Below, in pieces: positions 8,706-16,643 of a stretch of DNA of 64,000 nt. The stretch lies in contig CACOED010000001.1 in the NCBI GenBank assembly GCA_902626245.1, positions 1 through 64,000 on the forward strand. The letters are read 5' to 3'. Positions within the stretch are counted from its first letter, which is position 1; the number at the start of each line of letters is the position of its first letter. The notes under the pieces are model-generated. The model had not been told where the DNA came from. It did not search any database and was given only the letters and a program-made list of their open reading frames with translations. The stretch comes from an uncultured Pelagibacteraceae bacterium. GTDB lineage: Bacteria; Pseudomonadota; Alphaproteobacteria; Pelagibacterales; Pelagibacteraceae. A program made the translations under genes and the position numbers.

Positions 8706-9908
8706 ATGAAGATAAAGAAAATGTTATATGTTGTTCTTTTCTCATGGTTTTTTGGAATATTTTCATCTGCTTCTGCTGGAGAATTATGCAAGGAGTGTCT
8801 AAGTAAAGTTCCTCAAGATATGAGAGATTATGTATACAACATGGACTTCATGGACAGTGATCAGCCACTAGGCGAAGCTGTAATGAGAAAATGGAAAAGT
8901 CCTAGAAAACCACCTTGGACAATAGGTTATGCCAGCACATATGCTGGAAATACTTGGAGAAAAGGTGCAATGGAACGTTTAATGGAAGTTGTTTATCCAA
9001 AATGGAAAGCGTTAGGAATGGTTGATGAAATCGTTATAACTCAATCAAATTTGGATGACTCTTTACAAATCCAACAAATGAGACAAATGATTGATGGTGG
9101 AAAAGTTGATGCTATAATTATTTGTTGTTCTAATATAACTGCTTTAAACACTACAATTAAATATGGTTGGGAAAAAGGTATACCAACACTATCATTTACA
9201 GGCTTTACTACATCTCCATATTCAATCAATACATCTGTTAACTACAGATTAGTTGGTTACTATGTGGGTGCGTGGATGGCAGAGTTAATTGGTGAAAAAG
9301 GTAACGTAATTGTTATGGAAGGAATTCCAGGTTATTCAGCATCTGACCAACAGAACAAAGGTGTTTTAGCTGCGTTAGATGAATACCCAAATGTTAAAGT
9401 TGTTGGACAATTAGCACATAACTGGACTTCTCAAATTGCTCAAAAAGAACTATCACAATGGTTATCAACTAATACGAAAAAAGTTGATGGTATTGCAGTT
9501 CAATCATCAGGAGAGACAGGAACATTACAAGCTCTACTTCAATCAGGGCTTGATCCAATCCCACCAATTGCTTTAGGTGGTGAATTAGGAGCTCTTTGTT
9601 ATTGGAGACAAAATCCAGATTATATCGATGAAGCGATATATGCATGGCCTCCAGGAGATGAAATTGAGTTAGGTATGGAAGTAATGATAAGAACACTTCA
9701 AGGTCAAGGTCCTAGAATCCAATCTATATTGGTTGGACCAGCTACTAAGAATTTTGATGAAATTAAAGCAATCTTAAATGAAGATTGTGATAGAAATTCT
9801 ACTGGTTGGGATAACCCAGGAATGGAAAAATGGGCGCCAAGATCTTATGTAGAAGCGTTCTTTGATAACCCTTCTGATCCGGAGAAATACGATCCAAAAT
9901 CTCACTAA
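8706..9908 (+). CDS. sugar-type ABC transporter substrate-binding protein (periplasmic binding protein type I, Rbs/Xyl-like)
   Basis: The 400-aa receptor has a signal peptide ending near ASAGE (residue 25), then a CKEC pair and a two-lobed type I binding-protein fold. Typical features are IGYASTYAGNTWRKGAMERL at the start of lobe 1, QMRQMIDGGKVDAIIICCSN, and GVLAALDEYPNVKVVGQLA in lobe 2. At 400 aa it is longer than ribose or galactose receptors. Aromatic residues are common in the lobes. The partner ATPase and two permeases follow directly. The co-transcribed PxpABC and biotin enzymes suggest that the ligand is not a simple sugar but an amide-, lactam- or urea-like compound; this is inference. 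Confidence 0.85.
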   Translation: MKIKKMLYVVLFSWFFGIFSSASAGELCKECLSKVPQDMRDYVYNMDFMDSDQPLGEAVMRKWKSPRKPPWTIGYASTYAGNTWRKGAMERLMEVVYPKWKALGMVDEIVITQSNLDDSLQIQQMRQMIDGGKVDAIIICCSNITALNTTIKYGWEKGIPTLSFTGFTTSPYSINTSVNYRLVGYYVGAWMAELIGEKGNVIVMEGIPGYSASDQQNKGVLAALDEYPNVKVVGQLAHNWTSQIAQKELSQWLSTNTKKVDGIAVQSSGETGTLQALLQSGLDPIPPIALGGELGALCYWRQNPDYIDEAIYAWPPGDEIELGMEVMIRTLQGQGPRIQSILVGPATKNFDEIKAILNEDCDRNSTGWDNPGMEKWAPRSYVEAFFDNPSDPEKYDPKSH

Positions 9909-9924
9909 TACTTAAATTAAAAGT

Positions 9925-11670
9925 ATGAGTGCAGAACAAAATATAAAAGACAACACCTCTAAAGAGGTGTTGTCTTCAAAATCAGATACAGTTGCAGGAG
10001 ATATTTATGTACAAGATGTTCATAAATATTTTGGAGTAACCAGGGCATTAAATGGAGTAAATTTTAGTGCAAACTTTGGCGAAATCCACGCGATTGTTGG
10101 AGGTAATGGGTGTGGAAAAAGTACACTTGCAAAAGTCATGTCAGGTGTTTTGCCAATTGATAAAGGTAAAGTTTCTGTCTTAGGTCATACACCTACGTCG
10201 CCTGTAATGGCTAGAAATATGGGAATAGCAACTGTATTTCAAGAAGTCATGATCGCTGAAGAAGCATCGGTTGTTGATAATTTATTTGTTGGTTCAGATG
10301 ATTTTTGGTGGAAAAATTTTACTCAAAGAGAAAAGGTTTTAAAAGCTCAAGAAATTATGGAAGATCTTGTTGGCGAATATGTTGATCCATATACACAGGC
10401 TTTTAATCTATCATTACCTATTAAAGCATGGATTACAATTGCTAGAGCTTTCTTACGTGAAAATACAAAAGTTCTAATACTTGATGAGTCTTCAGCTGCA
10501 CTTGATTTTGACTCAACTGAAAGATTATTTAAAAAAATGAGAGAATTAAGAGACAACGGTGTAGCTGTGTTTATTGTTACCCACAGAATTGCAGAATTAG
10601 TAAGAATAAGCGACAAAGCAACGGTAATGAGAGATGGTAAAGATGTTGGCGTATTAGAAAAAAAAGATCTAAATGAAAAAAATTTAATTGGTTTAATGAC
10701 AGGAAGAGCAGAAACAGGAGAAAAATCTAAATCTATTGCCGTGCAAACTAAAACTGAAAAAGTAGTTTTGAGAGCAGAAAATTTGGTTGTTTGGCCAGAT
10801 AGTAAGCCTGTAAATTTTGAGGTAAAGAGAGGTGAAATAGTAGGTGTAACAGGATTGGATGGAAATGGACAAGATGATTTTGTTAAAATTTTAGCAGGTG
10901 TTCAGGAAGCTCATGGAGGTACTACAGAAATTTTAAACAGTAATGAGAATTTTTCAAAATATAATTCTTTAGATGATGCAAAAAAAAATGGGATATCTTT
11001 CGTTTCTGGTGACAGAAAAAAAGAAGGAATACTTCCAAACTTAAGCATTTATGAAAATTTAGTGGTTCCCCTGTATAAAAAAACAAGTAGAGGAGGTTTT
11101 TTAGGTTTTGTAGATTGGCTTGAGTTAAATGGAATATTTGATTGGGAAGTAGATAGACTTAGTATTAAAACTGGTCCTAGTGATAATTTAATAGGATCTC
11201 TAAGCGGAGGAAATCAACAAAAGGTTATGATAGCAAGATCATTTGCACAACATCCTAAAGTTTTAATTTTAAACGATCCTGCAAGAGGTATAGATGTGAG
11301 TACTAAGAGAGACTTATATGTCCACTTAAGAAAATATGTAGAAGAAGGCAATACAGTTATTTTTTTATCCAGTGAACTAGAAGAATTTATAGGGCTTTGT
11401 CCAAAAGTCATGGTTTTTAGAAACGGAACAGTTTTCGATATATTTGAAAATGAAGATGTAAATGCTGATACTTTGTTAGAAGGAATGTTTGGACAAACAT
11501 CTGGGATTGGTGAAACAACAATTTCTAGTAAATCAAATATGCCTTCTGAAGTGCCTGTAAATAGAAAAGTTATTAATAAAATTCCTGAGAAGAAAAAAGT
11601 AAAAATAGTAGATTTTGATAAAGAAAATAATAAAGAAAATAAAACAAAAATAAAAATAAAAACATTTTAA
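9925..11670 (+). CDS. dual-domain sugar-type ABC ATPase (RbsA/MglA-like) with unusual C-terminal tail
   Basis: The 581-aa protein contains two ABC domains, as in RbsA. The first has Walker A GGNGCGKST near residue 58 and an atypical signature (NLSLPIKAWITIARAF). The second has a degenerate P-loop (GLDGNGQDD) and a perfect signature LSGGNQQKVMIARS with LNDPARGIDV. RbsA-type proteins normally stop soon after the second domain; here about 60 extra Lys/Asn-rich residues end with KVKIVDFDKENNKENKTKIK. This peptide recurs at the C-termini of the next protein and of PxpC in the same operon. The stop overlaps the next start (TAATG). Confidence 0.9.
   Translation: MSAEQNIKDNTSKEVLSSKSDTVAGDIYVQDVHKYFGVTRALNGVNFSANFGEIHAIVGGNGCGKSTLAKVMSGVLPIDKGKVSVLGHTPTSPVMARNMGIATVFQEVMIAEEASVVDNLFVGSDDFWWKNFTQREKVLKAQEIMEDLVGEYVDPYTQAFNLSLPIKAWITIARAFLRENTKVLILDESSAALDFDSTERLFKKMRELRDNGVAVFIVTHRIAELVRISDKATVMRDGKDVGVLEKKDLNEKNLIGLMTGRAETGEKSKSIAVQTKTEKVVLRAENLVVWPDSKPVNFEVKRGEIVGVTGLDGNGQDDFVKILAGVQEAHGGTTEILNSNENFSKYNSLDDAKKNGISFVSGDRKKEGILPNLSIYENLVVPLYKKTSRGGFLGFVDWLELNGIFDWEVDRLSIKTGPSDNLIGSLSGGNQQKVMIARSFAQHPKVLILNDPARGIDVSTKRDLYVHLRKYVEEGNTVIFLSSELEEFIGLCPKVMVFRNGTVFDIFENEDVNADTLLEGMFGQTSGIGETTISSKSNMPSEVPVNRKVINKIPEKKKVKIVDFDKENNKENKTKIKIKTF
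11599..11667 (+). repeat. C-terminal tail module, copy 1 (ABC ATPase)
   Basis: Codons 559-581 encode VKIVDFDKEN...KIKIKTF. The KIVDFDKE core is identical to the one in PxpC (copy 3), but four of its eight codons differ at the third base, which argues for selection on the peptide and against a recent DNA copy. Confidence 0.7.
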
Positions 11671-12176
11671 TGAAAAAAGAAAATAAAATTAATTATTATA
11701 ACGACGAAGACAAAGTTAATTTTGAAAAATTAAATAATTTTAATAAATTTAATTCTAAAAATATAAAAAGTGCCGAATTAAATAATTTTAATACTAGATA
11801 CTCTAATTCCGATAAAAATTATTTTAATACTATTCTTAAAATTGATGAGAATACATCATTGTTAAATAATAGTAATAAAGAAAAAAAATATTATAATACA
11901 TCAGATTTTAAAAAATTTGATCAACTCAATAATTTTCCTGAGTATAATAATAAAATAGATTATCAGAATAAAGAAAATTTGGGTTCTGGAACAAAATATA
12001 AATCAAGTGATTATGGTGAATTTAATAAAATAATTCAAACAAAAAATAATGAAAAAAAAACTAAAGACCAGAATAAAAAAATTAAAGTTATTGATTACGG
12101 AAAAATAAAAGAAAATGAAAAAAAACTTAAGAACAAAATTGGGGTAGAAAAAATAAAAATTGTTTATTTTGATTAA
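11670..12176 (+). CDS. low-complexity, probably disordered linker/scaffold protein with four YxxxDxxxFxxI repeats and a shared tail
   Basis: This 168-aa, Asn/Lys/Asp-rich protein has no signal peptide, no membrane segment and no recognised domain. Four copies of a strict pattern Y-x3-D-x3-F-x2-[IL] are present (Tyr at residues 10, 44, 75 and 110), and LNNF occurs three times. The same 12-residue pattern occurs twice in the linker of the biotin carboxylase-PxpB fusion encoded 4.5 kb downstream. Its C-terminus (IKVIDYGKIKENEKK...KIKIVYFD) matches the extra tails of the ABC ATPase and PxpC. It starts within the ATPase stop codon and ends 2 bp before the permease, so it is translated as part of the transporter cluster. 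I infer a tethering or scaffold role; no known function is claimed. Confidence 0.75.
   Translation: MKKENKINYYNDEDKVNFEKLNNFNKFNSKNIKSAELNNFNTRYSNSDKNYFNTILKIDENTSLLNNSNKEKKYYNTSDFKKFDQLNNFPEYNNKIDYQNKENLGSGTKYKSSDYGEFNKIIQTKNNEKKTKDQNKKIKVIDYGKIKENEKKLKNKIGVEKIKIVYFD
11697..12032 (+). repeat. four copies of the Y-x3-D-x3-F-x2-[IL] peptide module
   Basis: The copies are YNDEDKVNFEKL, YSNSDKNYFNTI, YNTSDFKKFDQL and YKSSDYGEFNKI, spaced 31-35 residues apart. The Tyr, Asp, Phe and Ile/Leu positions are invariant in spacing while the intervening residues vary. Confidence 0.75.
12081..12173 (+). repeat. C-terminal tail module, copy 2 (168-aa orphan)
   Basis: Codons 138-168 encode IKVIDYGKIKENEKK followed by KIKIVYFD and the stop. 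It aligns with copies 1 and 3: hydrophobic-Lys start, D-aromatic pair, Lys-rich helix-like middle, and the terminal Y-F-D shared with PxpC. Confidence 0.7.
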
Positions 12177-12178
12177 AT

Positions 12179-14500
12179 ATGGAAATAGCAGATAAATTAA
12201 AAAAAACCTTTAGATCAAGTGTGGATACTTCATCAAATAAGTATCTAATGGTTCCAATTTTTATTTTTTTTTCTTTATTAATATTTGCTTTGATTAGAAG
12301 TCCAATAATTATTTCCCAATCAGGAATTGGAAGTGCAATTATGCTTACAGCTCCTCTAATTTTAACTACTTACGCATTAACATTTATAGCAATGGCGGGA
12401 AGAGGTGGAGTAGACTTATCAATTGGTCCTTTTATGGGATTTATAAATGTAAGTAGTATCCAGTTATATGCTGCGGGTTACCTACAAACACCCATCGGTT
12501 GGTTTATTTATGCAATTGCAATGGGTTTAATTTGGCAATTATTTTATGCATTGATTGTTTGTTTTGTAAGAGTTTCCCCAATCATTGTCTCTTTAGCAGG
12601 GTATTTAGCTTTTGCGGGAATTAACATTGTAATCTTACCAAGACCAGGAGGAATAGCCCCCGATTGGCTTATTCCATGGGGTGAAGGTTTTACAATTTTT
12701 AATGAAATCTTCCTATTAATGATTTTGGCTACAATATTATTTTATATAATTACTCATACTGCATTCTGGGGTCATTTAAAGTTAATGGGTGCTGATGAAA
12801 GAGCTGCTTTTACAAGTGGAGTTAAAATTAATTTAGTAAGAATTGTTGCACACATGATTGCAGGAATTTTTGCAGCTTTATCTGCAATATGTTTTACTGC
12901 CCTAGTTGGTTCGGGAGACCCCTTACAGGGAACTAAATATACATTATTAGGTATAACAGCTTTAGTTCTAGGAGGAGCAAGCCTTGCTGGGGGTCGTGGA
13001 GGTGCATTTGGTGCAATATTAGGTGCTCTTAATTTATACTTGATTAACTACATTTTGGTTACATTTAAATTTGAAAGACTTCAGAGTTTTGTTTCTGATT
13101 TGTCATACGGAGCAGTTTTAGTTATTGCTTTATTGGTTAGTTTAATTCTACCTTACGTTACAAGAATAACAAAAGGTTTATCTGTAATGGTCTTTTTTAT
13201 TCTTATGGCATTTGCTGGATTATTTGTTGTAATTCATCAAGTTTATGATCAGCCAATAGTTGTTGAAAAAGTAGTTGAAGAGAAAAAAGATGATGACAGA
13301 AGAGGAAAAAAAATAAGAAAAGTTGATGCAACAGGAAACATAATTGTTGAAGAAGGAGAAGAAGGTACTACAACAGGTACAGGGACTGCAAAAGGTGGTT
13401 CACTTGCAGGGCATGGTGTAGTTCAATTTTCTGAAACACCAGGGACTATTGTATTTTATGTAATTCTAGGTCTAGCAGGTGTTGCTTTAATGCTTTATCT
13501 ATTAGCTGTTCACAGGAGTCCCTCTACTATCACTTTTGCTGTTGTGGTCGTAATTATAGCTGCTGGTTTAATTTTTGATCCAGAAGATAAAGATAAAGAC
13601 TTATTAAAAGATACAGAAGGAATAACTTTACAATCTAATCAAATAAGTAGTATTGAAACTTCCGCTCCTCAATATTTTAGTTTGGAAAAAATAAATTATT
13701 TAACTAATATTTCAGAAGGTGTTCTAATTTCTGGAACAACATACAGTATTATTTACTTAGCTGGAGTAGTATTGCTTGCTTCACTTTTGGTGATTACAAT
13801 GCTTCCTCAATTTAATGCAAGAACAAAATCTACTGCGATGCTTTTTTTTCTTGCAGCTCTATCATTGGTAATTTTAAAAGGTGTGTCTTATAATAATTTA
13901 ATAGAAAGCTCAGACAGTAGCTTTTTTGGTATTCAAGGATATGGTGTTATTTTAGTATGTTTACTTCTTTTTGTTATTACAGCTCCATTTGCACATTCTA
14001 AAATAAAAAATTTAACAAATGTTTATATCTTTGGATTTGGTGTACTAGCAATAATTGCTACTTATTTCGTAGGTGGAAATACTTTTATCTCTGATGATCC
14101 ATCACTTTATCAACCAAGAATAATTAGTGAATTAAATATAGGTGACCTTTCACAAATTAAATATGAAGCTACAAAAAGATTTTTTTACGAAACAGTAAAT
14201 TCTGGTTACTCACAGGTTGCATTTAGTATTTTAGCTGTTTTCTTAGTACAATATTTTTTATTTTTAAATATGGGCCATAAAGGAAGCTATAAAAGATTTG
14301 CTCCGTATATGTATATTGTTATCTTTGCAAGTCTTTTATGGTCAGCGATATTTTATTCAGTTGGATACTCTTTTTATAAAATTTTAGCTGTATTTATTAT
14401 TGGAGTACCGCTTACTCCTTTGGTATGGCAATTCATGAGAATATACAGGGAGAAAATAGCTCGTGATAATAAATTAAGTCAATGGGAAGAGGTAAAATAA
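12179..14500 (+). CDS. oversized sugar-type ABC transporter permease (RbsC-like core plus extra membrane half)
   Basis: Residues 20 to about 340 are a normal RbsC-like permease, with GRGGVDLSIGPF matching the family's GGIDLSVG motif and GGASLAGGRGGAFGA near the end. The protein then continues to 773 aa, more than twice the usual length of about 330. A charged cytoplasmic- or periplasmic-type loop (VEEKKDDDRRGKKIRK) and a Gly/Thr-rich stretch (GTTTGTGTAKGG) come first, then about eight further hydrophobic segments that I do not recognise. It is 2 bp from the disordered orphan and 1 bp from the second permease. The extra half may be a fused accessory membrane domain. Core assignment is firm; the rest is unknown. 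Confidence 0.82.
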   Translation: MEIADKLKKTFRSSVDTSSNKYLMVPIFIFFSLLIFALIRSPIIISQSGIGSAIMLTAPLILTTYALTFIAMAGRGGVDLSIGPFMGFINVSSIQLYAAGYLQTPIGWFIYAIAMGLIWQLFYALIVCFVRVSPIIVSLAGYLAFAGINIVILPRPGGIAPDWLIPWGEGFTIFNEIFLLMILATILFYIITHTAFWGHLKLMGADERAAFTSGVKINLVRIVAHMIAGIFAALSAICFTALVGSGDPLQGTKYTLLGITALVLGGASLAGGRGGAFGAILGALNLYLINYILVTFKFERLQSFVSDLSYGAVLVIALLVSLILPYVTRITKGLSVMVFFILMAFAGLFVVIHQVYDQPIVVEKVVEEKKDDDRRGKKIRKVDATGNIIVEEGEEGTTTGTGTAKGGSLAGHGVVQFSETPGTIVFYVILGLAGVALMLYLLAVHRSPSTITFAVVVVIIAAGLIFDPEDKDKDLLKDTEGITLQSNQISSIETSAPQYFSLEKINYLTNISEGVLISGTTYSIIYLAGVVLLASLLVITMLPQFNARTKSTAMLFFLAALSLVILKGVSYNNLIESSDSSFFGIQGYGVILVCLLLFVITAPFAHSKIKNLTNVYIFGFGVLAIIATYFVGGNTFISDDPSLYQPRIISELNIGDLSQIKYEATKRFFYETVNSGYSQVAFSILAVFLVQYFLFLNMGHKGSYKRFAPYMYIVIFASLLWSAIFYSVGYSFYKILAVFIIGVPLTPLVWQFMRIYREKIARDNKLSQWEEVK

Positions 14501-14501
14501 A

Positions 14502-15905
14502 ATGAGGAGATCTGCTTTTCTTTTCTTTAAAGGATTAGGCCTTTTATTTGCAATCTTATGCGGTATTGGTACCGCTGTGCTTGGTTGGTTCGATGGAGCT
14601 GATTGGATGAATATTGTTGCATATTCTATTGCTGTAACAGGATTAATACTATGGGGATGGTACCATTTCTCAGTAAGATGGATTAATGAAGATTTAAAAC
14701 AAAATATATTTACTAAAATGCCTAAAGAAGAAAAAGAAAGGCAAGATAGTGAAGATGAAGAAAATTTCTTTTTTAAAAATATTAAAGAACATAAATGGAA
14801 AACTGTAGCTTTTCTTGGAGTAATTTTAATATTTATATTCGTCTCTTTTATCGCAGACAATTTCTTTTCAGGAAGAACTTTAGTTTCATTTCTAATTTTC
14901 CTTGCATTTGTAATATTTATGGGAGTTATAAGCAGGTTTATCAAAGGAACTAAAAGTGTTTTTGTTGGTATATCAGTTTTAATTGGTCTCTTTATAATTG
15001 GATCTTTAACTATTCCTGGTTTCTTAACTTTAATGAATATGAAGTCGATGCTAGTTTTTGCAGCTTTCTTAGGTTTAGCTACTGTTGGTCAAACTTTTGT
15101 TGCATTACTAGGAGGATTAGATCTATCAATACCTTTTGTTATTGGATCTATGAATGTTGCGTTAATGTCTTTAATTTCAAAAGGAGTTCCTCCTTGGTTA
15201 GCTTGTTTAGCTATTTTATTATTAGGTGCTTTAATAGGATTAGTAAATGGAATTTTAAGTTTTAGACTTCAAGGACAAGCTTTAATCTTAACTTTAGGAG
15301 TTGGTTTTTTTGTTAAAGGTGGAGTTCAAATACTTGTAGCAATGGGAACTTTTTCTGCTGGTACAGTTTTTGGTGTAGTACCGCCTTGGATGACTAATTT
15401 AGCGTCAATGAATGGTAAAACCATTGGTCTTCCAATACCTCCTGTTGTTATTATTTGGATAGTTGCAAGTATAATAATAATTGTTGCTCTGCGATTAACA
15501 AAATGGGGTAGACATTTATACGCTTTAGGAGGTAGTAGATTATCCTCTTCAAGGTTATCAATATCAGAGAAAGGTTATTGGATTGGAGCTTATGTTATAA
15601 GCGGATTTTTTGCAGCTTTAACTGGAGCACTTCTTTTAGGTTGGAGTGGAGGAGGGTTTGTTGGAGCTGGTGATATTTATTTATTCACAACAATAGCTGC
15701 TGTAGTAATCGGTGGCACATCTTTACTTGGTGGCTATGGAGGATATGGACTAAGTGTAATAGGTGTCTTAATTTTACAAATTGTAACAACTGTATTAATT
15801 GGATGGGGTTTAAGTTGGGAAGCACAGCAATTTATACTAGGTTTATTAATTATACCAATGGTAGCTCTTTACGCAAGGTCGCCACATATTAGGTCGCAAA
15901 TATAA
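14502..15905 (+). CDS. second sugar-type ABC transporter permease with N-terminal membrane extension
   Basis: The 467-aa permease has the RbsC-like core from about residue 165, including LLGGLDLSIPFVIGSMNV and GGTSLLGGYGGYGLS. Before the core lie about 160 extra residues with four or so membrane segments and an acidic loop (EERQDSEDEENFF). Together with the 773-aa permease it should form a heterodimeric channel, since each has one GG-DLS motif. It ends 12 bp before pxpA, which is preceded by a GGGGGGA ribosome binding site. Confidence 0.85.
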   Translation: MRRSAFLFFKGLGLLFAILCGIGTAVLGWFDGADWMNIVAYSIAVTGLILWGWYHFSVRWINEDLKQNIFTKMPKEEKERQDSEDEENFFFKNIKEHKWKTVAFLGVILIFIFVSFIADNFFSGRTLVSFLIFLAFVIFMGVISRFIKGTKSVFVGISVLIGLFIIGSLTIPGFLTLMNMKSMLVFAAFLGLATVGQTFVALLGGLDLSIPFVIGSMNVALMSLISKGVPPWLACLAILLLGALIGLVNGILSFRLQGQALILTLGVGFFVKGGVQILVAMGTFSAGTVFGVVPPWMTNLASMNGKTIGLPIPPVVIIWIVASIIIIVALRLTKWGRHLYALGGSRLSSSRLSISEKGYWIGAYVISGFFAALTGALLLGWSGGGFVGAGDIYLFTTIAAVVIGGTSLLGGYGGYGLSVIGVLILQIVTTVLIGWGLSWEAQQFILGLLIIPMVALYARSPHIRSQI

Positions 15906-15917
15906 GGGGGGGATGAA

Positions 15918-16637
15918 ATGACAAAAATAAATTGTGATATGGGAGAAAGTTTTGGAATTTACAACGCTGGTAACGACGAACAAATAATGCCGTTGATAGA
16001 TGTTGCTAACGTTGCATGTGGTTTTCATGCATCTGATCCTAATCATATGAGAAAAACAGTAGAATTAGCAAAAAAAAATAAAGTAAAAGTTGGAGCCCAT
16101 CCATCTTTTCCTGACTTACAAGGGTTTGGAAGAAGAGAAATGAAAATGCCAAAGTTAGATTTAAAAAATATGATTATGTATCAAGTTGGTGCTCTTAAGG
16201 CATTCTTAGATGAGTATAATATGCCATTAAATCATATTAAACCTCACGGATCATTATATGTTATGGCTTCAAAAGATGAAGAAATTGCAAGAGCCATTGC
16301 TGATGCTGTCGAAACTTTTAATGTCAGTATTTATGGCATGGCAAATACAGTTCATGAAAAAATTTATAAAAAGGAAAGAAAGTTAGACTTTATTGCAGAA
16401 TTTTATGCTGATTTAGATTATGACAAAGACGGAAAACTTGTAATAGCTAAAGGAAAAAATGCAAAATATAGCAGTAAATTAGCAGTAAATCGTTGTTTAA
16501 GAGCTATAAAAGAAAAAAAAGTTAAAAATACAAGTGGTACAGATACAGATGTTGGTTGCGATATAATTTGCGTTCATTCAGATACTCCCAATGCTGTTGA
16601 AATAATCAAAAGTTTAAAAAAAGCACTTAAAAAATAA
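15918..16637 (+). CDS. pxpA: 5-oxoprolinase subunit A-like protein (LamB/YcsF family)
   Basis: The 239-aa protein has the LamB/YcsF pattern: NCDMGESFG at the start, VACGFHASDPNHM with putative metal or substrate ligands, GAHPSFPDLQGFGRR, and HIKPHGSLY. PxpA works with PxpB and PxpC in ATP-dependent opening of 5-oxoproline, and the partner genes follow within the operon. Length and motif order are normal. Because a biotin carboxylase and biotin carrier are included here, the true substrate may be a related cyclic amide or urea compound. Confidence 0.88.
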   Translation: MTKINCDMGESFGIYNAGNDEQIMPLIDVANVACGFHASDPNHMRKTVELAKKNKVKVGAHPSFPDLQGFGRREMKMPKLDLKNMIMYQVGALKAFLDEYNMPLNHIKPHGSLYVMASKDEEIARAIADAVETFNVSIYGMANTVHEKIYKKERKLDFIAEFYADLDYDKDGKLVIAKGKNAKYSSKLAVNRCLRAIKEKKVKNTSGTDTDVGCDIICVHSDTPNAVEIIKSLKKALKK

Positions 16638-16643
16638 AAAAGT

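Noticed and set aside
14474-14944. 156-codon minus-strand ORF overlapping the second permease
   Set aside because: Antisense to the N-terminal extension of the permease and rich in residues expected from the reverse complement of membrane helices.
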